From assembly GCF_900103485.1 (NCBI RefSeq), contig NZ_FNHW01000001.1, positions 1,833,418-1,897,417 of the forward strand: a DNA stretch of 64,000 nt, given 5' to 3'. Both the position numbers and the translations under genes were made by a program. Position 1 is the stretch's first letter. Each line of letters opens with the position of its first letter. A model generated the notes under the pieces. That model was not told where the DNA came from and did no database searches. It was given only the letters and a program-made list of their open reading frames with translations. This DNA is from Fictibacillus solisalsi (lineage in GTDB: Bacteria; Bacillota; Bacilli; Bacillales; Fictibacillaceae). Shown in pieces: positions 58,164-64,000 of the stretch.

Positions 58164-58745
58164 TTATTTCAGATGCAGTGCGGCAGGATAGAGCTGCTCA
58201 GCCTTCTGTCTGAGCCTTGCGACTTTATCCTGACTGTCTGCAGCCCCTTCTTCCACTGCCTGTAAAAGGTCAAACGTAAGCTGCATTTGATCCTCATAAT
58301 GAGGGTTCATCTTGTTCTCATTAAAGGGAACCTGCTTTACGATAAGACCAGCTTCCTTGAATTGTTCAATAGCATAGGGATGGTTTTTATAATCCTGTGC
58401 ATAATACAAGGTTTTAATGCCGCTTTGTATAATGGTCCGGCAACAGTGAAGACACGGAAAGTGGGTTACATACATTTCTGCACCTTCTACCGGAACCCCG
58501 AACTTTGCACACTGCAGGATAGCATTCATCTCTGCATGGATGGTGCGTACACAATGTCCGTCAATGACATAGCATCCTTCATCTATACAGTGGACACCCC
58601 CTGAGATTGAACCATTGTATCCTCCCGCTATTATTCTTTTATCTCTCACAATGGTCGCACCCACTGCCAACCTTGTGCATGTGCTTCGGTAGGCAAGCAA
58701 ATGGCTTTGCGCCATAAAATATTCATCCCAGGAAATACGCTCCAT
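58164..58745 (-). CDS. comEB: ComEB, dCMP deaminase-like protein
   Basis: A 193-residue zinc deaminase with HAEMNAI near residue 70 and FPCLHCCRTI near residue 97, the dCMP/deoxycytidylate deaminase signature. Encoded in the late competence operon, but in B. subtilis it is not essential for DNA binding or uptake. GGGGGAGA precedes the ATG. It lies between comEA and comEC. Confidence 0.95.
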   Translation of the reverse strand: MERISWDEYFMAQSHLLAYRSTCTRLAVGATIVRDKRIIAGGYNGSISGGVHCIDEGCYVIDGHCVRTIHAEMNAILQCAKFGVPVEGAEMYVTHFPCLHCCRTIIQSGIKTLYYAQDYKNHPYAIEQFKEAGLIVKQVPFNENKMNPHYEDQMQLTFDLLQAVEEGAADSQDKVARLRQKAEQLYPAALHLK

Positions 58746-58816
58746 TTTTTCTCTCCCCCAATCGAATCTTTCTTTTTAGTTTAGGCATTCTCCAAGTGGA
58801 TAGTCAATGAAATTTC

Positions 58817-59482
58817 CTAATCGGCAGTAACTTGGGCTCTCATATTTTCAAGTGATTTCTCTCCAATGCCAGGCACATTCAAGAGATCGTCAACGGTCTT
58901 AAAGCCACCATTCTCTTCCCTGAATGTGATGATAGCTTTCGCTTTTGAGGGTCCTATACCGGTTATGGTCTGCAGTTCCTGATCATTGGCAGTGTTAATA
59001 TTCACTGCGGCTTGTCCGCTGTCATTTCCCAGTCCTTTTCCATTTCCCGCCGCATCAGCCGCAGCTGGCACTGCTGGTTCTTCACCTTTCTCCAGAATAT
59101 AGAGAAGCATTTCGTCTTTGACCTTGCCTGAAAGGTTTACGCTGCGTTGTTCAGCGTTTTTTGTGAATCCTCCTGCTTTTTGCACAGCATCTATCACCCG
59201 GTCTCCTTCCTTCATTTCATAGACACCAGGACGGACCACAGCTCCTTTTATATCGAGCATGATTTTTGCTGACTGTAAATTTATCGAACCTGGGCTCTCT
59301 TTTACAGGGCTTTGGGCATTACTTGGTTCTTTCGCTGTTAATTCCTGCGGCAGCTCCTCTATGGCTTTTTCCTCCAATGGTACCTTTTGTTCATACAAGT
59401 ACACCACCGCTATCCCAACTATGAGAACAGCTGGCAGTATATAGCGGTGCTTGCGAAACCAAACTTCATATTTTTTCAGCAT
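58817..59482 (-). CDS. comEA: Competence DNA receptor ComEA
   Basis: A 221-residue membrane-anchored DNA-binding protein. One N-terminal membrane helix (about residues 14-29), a linker, a SLBB domain (about 72-130, with IKGAVVRPGVYEM), a Gly/Ala-rich hinge and a C-terminal helix-hairpin-helix domain (INTANDQELQTITGIGPSKA and VPGIGEKSLENM) are all present. It binds double-stranded DNA at the surface for uptake. First gene of the comE operon, divergent from comER. Confidence 0.96.
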   Translation of the reverse strand: MLKKYEVWFRKHRYILPAVLIVGIAVVYLYEQKVPLEEKAIEELPQELTAKEPSNAQSPVKESPGSINLQSAKIMLDIKGAVVRPGVYEMKEGDRVIDAVQKAGGFTKNAEQRSVNLSGKVKDEMLLYILEKGEEPAVPAAADAAGNGKGLGNDSGQAAVNINTANDQELQTITGIGPSKAKAIITFREENGGFKTVDDLLNVPGIGEKSLENMRAQVTAD

Positions 59483-59569
59483 ACCGTGTCTCCTTTCATT
59501 TTTTCATAAAACAGGCCGCGTATGCATATGTATCAAGGTAGGATGGATCAGGGAGAGGAGGAGTAAACA

Positions 59570-60406
59570 GTGAAGCTAGGGTTTATTGGAACGGGAAACA
59601 TGGGAAGCATCCTTGTGTCTTCCTTTATTGAATCGGCTGCTGTACAGCCGTCACGGATTATGGTGACCAACCGGACACTGTCCAAGGCCGAAGCACTACA
59701 GTCTGCCCATCCCAAACTCCGGGTGGCAGCTGCCGCGGAAGATGTGATTCGTTTTGCAGATATTCTGTTCATTTGTGTAAAGCCGCACCAATTTTTTGAC
59801 CTTCTTTGTGAAAATAAAAAGCACATTTCAAAACATAAACTTGTCGTCTCCATTACAAGTCCCATTTCTTGTGAACAGATAGAAAATTTGCTTGACTGCA
59901 ACGTAGCCCGGGCGATTCCAAGCATTACGAACCGGGCACTTTCCGGCACTTCCCTTATTACGTTTGGCTCCAGATGCCACACTGAATATCAGGAAAAATT
60001 GTTATCGCTCATGTCTTTCATATCAAAGCCCGTGATTATCGGTGAAAATGTCACCCGCATTTCGTCCGACATCGCCAGCTGTGGGCCAGCCTTTATCGGA
60101 TACCTTGTGCAATGCTTTGTGGAAAGTGCTGTAAAAAAGACGGACGTTACCAAAAATGAAGCTACTCTTCTTGCCAGTGAAATGATTATCGGTATGGGCA
60201 AACTGTTGGAAAAAGAGGTCTTTTCGCTACCATCACTGATTGAAAAAGTATGTGTAAAAGGAGGCATAACAGGAGAAGGAATCAAAATTTTGAATGAGGA
60301 TGCAGGAGAAGTCTTTGATCGTGTGATTGAACGGACGCATGAAAAATACCATGAGGAATGTGAAAAGATCAATGGGCAATTCGAGGTAAAAGAAGAACTA
60401 AAATAA
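59570..60406 (+). CDS. comER: ComER, pyrroline-5-carboxylate reductase-like protein
   Basis: A 278-residue NAD(P)-binding protein of the P5C reductase family with the dinucleotide motif GFIGTGNMG near residue 4 and a helical C-terminal half with SCGPAFIGYLVQCFVESA. The GTG start at 59570 follows GGAGGAG. In B. subtilis comER is also divergent from comEA and is reported to influence sporulation and biofilm rather than proline synthesis; activity here is not tested by the sequence. Confidence 0.92.
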   Translation: MKLGFIGTGNMGSILVSSFIESAAVQPSRIMVTNRTLSKAEALQSAHPKLRVAAAAEDVIRFADILFICVKPHQFFDLLCENKKHISKHKLVVSITSPISCEQIENLLDCNVARAIPSITNRALSGTSLITFGSRCHTEYQEKLLSLMSFISKPVIIGENVTRISSDIASCGPAFIGYLVQCFVESAVKKTDVTKNEATLLASEMIIGMGKLLEKEVFSLPSLIEKVCVKGGITGEGIKILNEDAGEVFDRVIERTHEKYHEECEKINGQFEVKEELK

Positions 60407-60442
60407 GATTTCTCTAATTATCCCCGAAATCCTTCCTTAACA

Positions 60443-60480
60443 GAAAAAAATAAGCCATCAGTATGATGGCTTATTTCGAT
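60443..60480. terminator. Terminator between comER and yqeM
   Basis: A 13-base-pair stem (60448-60460 with 60464-60476) and three-base loop have a strong T run on the minus strand and a weaker one on the plus strand. It overlaps the yqeM stop. Confidence 0.88.
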
Positions 60481-61217
60481 TTTTTACAAATGAAAAAAAT
60501 TCTCTCAGCTTCAGATTTAAGTTCGTTCTCCGAAAAATCCCCGGTAATTTTTATTACTGTGAAGCCGGCTTCTTCAAGAAGATGCTCATAAGTCTGCACT
60601 GATAATGTTCTTTGCATATGTACTTCGTCAAATCGGGTATACCGCGAGTCCTCTTCATGTACAAAAAAGCTAAGTTCATGTTCTACACTGTCCGGATATT
60701 CCCCTTCATAGCACTGCCAGATGTAGGAAATTTCCTGCGCATTTTCAGCGAAAGTATTCCCGGAAAAGATATTATGAATTTTATAAAGGCTGTGTACATC
60801 AAACAAAAAGATTCCGTTTTCCTTCAGATGTCGATGTACAGAGTGAAAGGCTGCAGCTACCTTCTCTTCTGTCAAAAGATAGTTCAGCGAATCACAAAAA
60901 ATGACAGCAGCATCAAATTCAGGCAAGCCTTCGATCTCGGTCATATCCTGCTGCAGAAATTGAACGGAAGCATGCTGAGTCATCGACTTTTCATGAGCTA
61001 CAGCAAGCATATCGTCGGACAGGTCGATTCCGGTTACATCATAACCTTTTAACGCAAGCGGTATGGAAATCGACCCTGTCCCGCAGCCAACATCGAGAAC
61101 ACTCGATACGTCAGCTCCAACAGTGGCCATCGCCTGTTCAAAAAAAGAGATCCACTGCCCATAAGGAGCTTCTTCCATTAATTGATCATAATAATACGCA
61201 AAATGTTGATAGCTCAT
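60471..61217 (-). CDS. yqeM: Class I SAM-dependent methyltransferase YqeM
   Basis: A 248-residue methyltransferase with SAM motif DVGCGTGSISIPLA near residue 41 and VIFCDSLNYLL near residue 105. The substrate is unknown. AAGGAG precedes the ATG. It is the last gene of the yqeH-aroE-yhbY-nadD-yqeK-rsfS-yqeM operon, 15 bases after rsfS, in the B. subtilis order. Confidence 0.92.
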   Translation of the reverse strand: MSYQHFAYYYDQLMEEAPYGQWISFFEQAMATVGADVSSVLDVGCGTGSISIPLALKGYDVTGIDLSDDMLAVAHEKSMTQHASVQFLQQDMTEIEGLPEFDAAVIFCDSLNYLLTEEKVAAAFHSVHRHLKENGIFLFDVHSLYKIHNIFSGNTFAENAQEISYIWQCYEGEYPDSVEHELSFFVHEEDSRYTRFDEVHMQRTLSVQTYEHLLEEAGFTVIKITGDFSENELKSEAERIFFICKKSK

Positions 61218-61232
61218 ACCGGCTCCTTTTAT

Positions 61233-61586
61233 TTATGAAAGGATTTGGTTCAGGTCAACTGATGGGGCATCTCCCCATAATTTTTCCAGGTTGTAATAGG
61301 ATCGTTCGTCACGGTGAAAAACATGGACTACCATATCACCCATATCAACAAGAACCCATCTTGCCTGATCAAAACCTTCCATTCTCCGAATATTGATTTC
61401 CTTCTCTGCGGCTACATCCTTAATCTCCCGGGCAATGGCCTGAACCTGTTTCTCCGAATTCCCATGGCAAATTAAGAAATAATCTGCGACAAGAGAAATC
61501 CCCTTCATATCAAGCATCATAATATCTTCTGCCCGCTTGTCATCCACCGCTTTCACTACGAGTTCAATCAGTTCCTGTTCATTCAA
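61233..61586 (-). CDS. rsfS: Ribosomal silencing factor RsfS
   Basis: A 117-residue Iojap-family protein that binds L14 on the 50S subunit and blocks subunit joining. The conserved DMKGISLVADYFLICHGNSEKQ region lies near residue 26 and WVLVDMGDMVVHVFH near residue 77. The start is TTG at 61586, with GGAGGAAT upstream. Confidence 0.96.
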   Translation of the reverse strand: MNEQELIELVVKAVDDKRAEDIMMLDMKGISLVADYFLICHGNSEKQVQAIAREIKDVAAEKEINIRRMEGFDQARWVLVDMGDMVVHVFHRDERSYYNLEKLWGDAPSVDLNQILS

Positions 61587-61609
61587 AATTACATTCCTCC
61601 GTTTCTTTT

Positions 61610-62176
61610 TTATTTTTTAAGCTGTGCCAAAAGACTGTTATAGGTATTAATTGTTTCCGGATACACCAGCTGATTTTGCTTCATCAGGAAAGTTACTGTA
61701 TTTTTCAGTGCTTGAAGGCACGCTGTGTCCAGGTCTTCCTCTGCCAGCTGCCGAACTTCTTCCACCCCGGGGAACTTTCTTCCAGGTTCAATATAATCGG
61801 CAAGAAAAATAATTTTCTCAAGCTTCCCCATCCCAACACGCCCGGTCGTATGATAGGCAATTGCAGCCAAAATGTCGCGATCCTTGATGCCTGCTTCCTT
61901 TTCTACCAAATAGGCGCCGACTGGCGCATGAAGGAGCTCTCCTCCATAATGCAGCAGACTTTCCGGCATGGCTTGCTTTCTTACGATTTCCTTCATTTCT
62001 TCTTTTGGCCGGAACTTGGCATAATCATGAAAGATTGCGGCCAGTTCTGTCTTTTCTTGATCCTCTTCATATCGGTCTGCGAGTTGAAGAGCGGTTTGCA
62101 CAACGCCAAGCGTATGCTGATAGCGGTGCTCTGTTAATTGTTCCTTAACTATTTCAAGGGCTTTTTTGCGATCCAT
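61610..62176 (-). CDS. yqeK: HD-domain protein YqeK (symmetrical Ap4A hydrolase type)
   Basis: A 188-residue HD-superfamily phosphohydrolase with HRYQHTLGV near residue 17, FHDYAKFRPKEE near residue 49, HAPVGAYL near residue 83 and YHTTGR near residue 109. Relatives from Gram-positives hydrolyse diadenosine tetraphosphate to ADP. Its start overlaps nadD by 23 bases. Confidence 0.93.
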   Translation of the reverse strand: MDRKKALEIVKEQLTEHRYQHTLGVVQTALQLADRYEEDQEKTELAAIFHDYAKFRPKEEMKEIVRKQAMPESLLHYGGELLHAPVGAYLVEKEAGIKDRDILAAIAYHTTGRVGMGKLEKIIFLADYIEPGRKFPGVEEVRQLAEEDLDTACLQALKNTVTFLMKQNQLVYPETINTYNSLLAQLKK

Positions 62177-62744
62177 AAAGTCCCTTCACCTCGATTTGTT
62201 TTCTGACACGTTCCGGAATGAGATACGTGGTATTTTTCCCTTGAGACACTCTTTCCCGGATGAGGGTAGAGGAAACATCAAATAACGGCACTTCAAGCAT
62301 GGCGGCCTGATATGGATTATGTTGGGCATTCAGCGGATGACCGCTGCGATTGATCGCGATAAAGGTCACCATCCGGCTCAGTTCATCAATCTGATGCCAG
62401 GTATGCAGTGAATCCAGCATATCTCCCCCAATGATAAAAAAGTACTCATGATCCGGATTTTCTTTCTGAAGTTCTCTCATCGTATCTATAGTATATGATG
62501 GCCCTTCCCTTTCAAACTCGATCAAAGAGAGGGAAAATTTAGCATTATCCTGGATTGCCGCTTTGACCAGTTCAATCCTGTCATGGTCTGAAACGCCAGA
62601 TGCCAGTCGTTTGTGCGGAGGATGATTGGCCGGCATCCAAATCACCCCATCAAGTAAAAAAGCACTCAGCGCTTCCTGGGCAATGAGTAAATGCCCATTG
62701 TGAGGCGGATGAAAAGATCCTCCAAATATCCCTATTTTCGCCAT
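62154..62744 (-). CDS. nadD: Nicotinate-nucleotide adenylyltransferase
   Basis: A 196-residue enzyme that makes deamido-NAD from nicotinate mononucleotide and ATP. The nucleotidyltransferase motif GGSFHPPHNGHL is at residue 8 and the ISSTxIR-like signature appears as DVSSTLIRERVSQG near residue 152. It lies 12 bases after yhbY and overlaps yqeK. Confidence 0.97.
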   Translation of the reverse strand: MAKIGIFGGSFHPPHNGHLLIAQEALSAFLLDGVIWMPANHPPHKRLASGVSDHDRIELVKAAIQDNAKFSLSLIEFEREGPSYTIDTMRELQKENPDHEYFFIIGGDMLDSLHTWHQIDELSRMVTFIAINRSGHPLNAQHNPYQAAMLEVPLFDVSSTLIRERVSQGKNTTYLIPERVRKQIEVKGLYGSQKSP

Positions 62745-62756
62745 TGTATCATTCCT

Positions 62757-63047
62757 TTACGGAAGTATGATCTCTTTGTTTTCTTTGGATTCTTTATAAA
62801 GAATAATGACGTTCCCGATCACTTGAACGAGCTCAGCCTTCGCTCCTTTGGCAACGGCTTGCGCTACTTCCTCGCGCGGTTCTTCACAGTTTTGAAGAAT
62901 GCTGATTTTAATCAGCTCTCTGGCTTCCAGCGCTTCCTGGATTTGTTTGATCATATTGCTGTTGACTCCGCCTTTTCCTACCTGAAAAATAGGCTGAATC
63001 GGATTTGCTTTCGAACGCAAAAAGCGTTTTTGTTTACCTGTTAACAT
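62757..63047 (-). CDS. yhbY: YhbY-type CRM-domain RNA-binding protein
   Basis: A 96-residue single-domain CRM protein (YqeI in B. subtilis) associated with 50S assembly. It carries the GKGGVNSNMI stretch near residue 26, in place of the GxxG loop, and RELIKISILQN-type residues. GGGAGGAAG lies just before the ATG at 63047; the longer frame is rejected. It overlaps the end of aroE by 14 bases. Confidence 0.94.
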   Translation of the reverse strand: MLTGKQKRFLRSKANPIQPIFQVGKGGVNSNMIKQIQEALEARELIKISILQNCEEPREEVAQAVAKGAKAELVQVIGNVIILYKESKENKEIILP

Positions 63048-63873
63048 AACTTCCTCCCAATTCTTCAATCACAATCTTTTCCATCAATGATGCGTCCGGC
63101 GCAACACCTGTCCACTTTTCAAACGACAGCGCGCCCTGAAAAACGAGCATGGCCACTCCATTATCAATAATTGCACCGCGTTTTTCGCTTTCTTTTAATA
63201 AAGCGGTCTTAAAAGGATTATAAATAATATCCGATACCACTGTTCCCGCTTTTAGATGATCTACACGCAAAGGAAGACGATCCTCTTTCATGCCGATCGA
63301 CGTGGTATTGATGACAATGCTGAATTCAAAAAGCCTTTCTTCAGCTTCCTGAAGAGAGATGACTTGATCCTGGTCCCTCAAACACTCGTTAAAAATGTCT
63401 TGTGCCTTTTCCATGGTACGGTTCGTGATAGCAATGGCCCTGGGTCCTTCTTTGCTCAATGCATAGCTGATGGCCCGGGACGCTCCTCCCGCTCCAATGA
63501 TGAGAACCTTTGCCTCTTCGATTGGAAAGCGGACATGGCGCATCAAACCTTTTACAAAACCGGCACCGTCTGTATTGTACCCGGTTAATACTCCGTTTTC
63601 ATTGACTACGGTATTGACTGCTCCGATTTTCAAGGCATCCTCTGCAATTTCATCAAGAAATGGCATAATGGCCTGCTTGTGCGGGATCGTTACATTCCAC
63701 CCGGCAAAACCCTTTTCACGCATGTCTTGTACAGCTTCTGCCAACTGGTCCGGATGCACCTCATATTTATCATAAACGTAGGAAAGCCCTGCTTTTTCAA
63801 AAGCACCATTCTGCATCTGTGGAGACATGGAATGGCTGACAGGATATCCAATTAAACCAACCTTTTTTCTCAT
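63034..63873 (-). CDS. aroE: Shikimate dehydrogenase (NADP+)
   Basis: A 279-residue enzyme reducing 3-dehydroshikimate to shikimate in aromatic amino acid synthesis. Substrate residues are in YPVSHSMSP near residue 10 and NVTIPHKQ near residue 59; the cofactor loop is GAGGASRA near residue 126, with NRT as the NADP-discriminating motif. GGAAGG precedes the ATG. It follows yqeH by 18 bases and overlaps yhbY. Confidence 0.97.
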   Translation of the reverse strand: MRKKVGLIGYPVSHSMSPQMQNGAFEKAGLSYVYDKYEVHPDQLAEAVQDMREKGFAGWNVTIPHKQAIMPFLDEIAEDALKIGAVNTVVNENGVLTGYNTDGAGFVKGLMRHVRFPIEEAKVLIIGAGGASRAISYALSKEGPRAIAITNRTMEKAQDIFNECLRDQDQVISLQEAEERLFEFSIVINTTSIGMKEDRLPLRVDHLKAGTVVSDIIYNPFKTALLKESEKRGAIIDNGVAMLVFQGALSFEKWTGVAPDASLMEKIVIEELGGSYVNR

Positions 63874-63891
63874 CCTTCCCTCTCCCTTCAG

Positions 63892-64000
63892 TTAAATGAG
63901 TGAAGGCCTTAACGTCACAGCAACGCCTTCTGGTGCATGGGCTGCAATCCTGGCACCCGGTTCTTTAACCGTAACCCAGCCAAGCCCTGATATCACCACA
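63892..64000 (-). CDS. yqeH: Ribosome biogenesis GTPase YqeH, C-terminal fragment
   Basis: Only the last 35 or so residues lie in the window: the frame reads VISGLGWVTV then GARIAAHAPEGV and ends RPSLI before TAA. This matches the C-terminus of the circularly permuted GTPase YqeH, which acts in 30S assembly. It is cut by the window end, not broken. The gene is directly upstream of aroE in B. subtilis too. Confidence 0.85.
   Translation of the reverse strand, partial: VVISGLGWVTVKEPGARIAAHAPEGVAVTLRPSLI

Noticed and set aside
55855-60406. Broken competence locus
   Set aside because: comEC, comEB, comEA and comER are all full length with intact motifs; no frameshift or stop was found.

Overview
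The window comes from the chromosome of an endospore-forming, low-GC Gram-positive bacterium of the family Bacillaceae. Gene content and order closely follow the Bacillus subtilis yqeH-to-sodA region: com late-competence genes, holA-rpsT-gpr-lepA-hemW, the hrcA heat-shock operon, rpsU-yqeY, nfeD-floA, yqfC-yqfD-phoH, era-recO, dnaG-sigA, ispH-cshB-nfo, zur and ispG. Sporulation genes (gpr, yqfC, yqfD, yqxA), ComEA/EB/EC and many TTG starts behind strong GGAGG sites support this. The differences from B. subtilis show that it is another species; I cannot name it from the sequence alone. Most genes lie on the minus strand, so operons read from high to low coordinates.

Layout from low to high coordinate. 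1-2100: sodA, a non-coding spacer with a 21-base tandem repeat, then seven tRNAs on the minus strand (Asn, Met, His, Ile-CAU, Ser, fMet, Phe in transcription order) behind one sigma-A promoter. 2130-9975: membrane and secreted proteins (DUF456, Na/Pi transporter, DUF1189, DUF1002, LysM-like YqfZ), ispG, and the zinc regulator Zur. 9124-10790: znuC-znuB-zur operon with a Zur-box-like operator. 10822-13287: HAD phosphatase, purine permease, YqfT. 13347-19352: nfo, cshB, yqfQ, ispH, yqfO and trmK. 19467-26588: cccA, an acyl-CoA synthetase/acyl-CoA dehydrogenase pair, then yqxD-dnaG-sigA read toward it.

26863-39346: ppsR-ccpN, recO-yqzL-era-cdd-dgkA-ybeY-pgpH, phoH-yqfD-yqfC and yqfB-floA-nfeD. 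39523-54231: yqeY, rpsU, deoC, mtaB-rsmE-prmA-dnaJ, dnaK-grpE-hrcA with CIRCE, hemW, lepA, yqxA, gpr and rpsT. 54332-64000: holA, yqzM, comEC-comEB-comEA with divergent comER, and the yqeM-rsfS-yqeK-nadD-yhbY-aroE-yqeH operon, cut by the window end inside yqeH.

Most of this is housekeeping: translation and ribosome assembly (era, ybeY, lepA, rsfS, yhbY, prmA, rsmE, trmK, mtaB, S20, S21), replication and repair (dnaG, holA, recO, nfo), protein folding, isoprenoid synthesis (ispG, ispH), zinc homeostasis and spore biology. I see no insertion sequence, prophage, CRISPR array, toxin-antitoxin pair or defence island, and no clear new multi-gene system. The points most worth checking are a GC-rich structured interval with an orphan minus-strand terminator upstream of holA, the YSQ-repeat spacer, a partial duplication of the tRNA-fMet 5' end, a long dyad upstream of the DUF1002 gene, and three departures from B. 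subtilis order (glyQS and spoIIP missing from their usual places, and an acyl-CoA gene pair inserted beside sigA).
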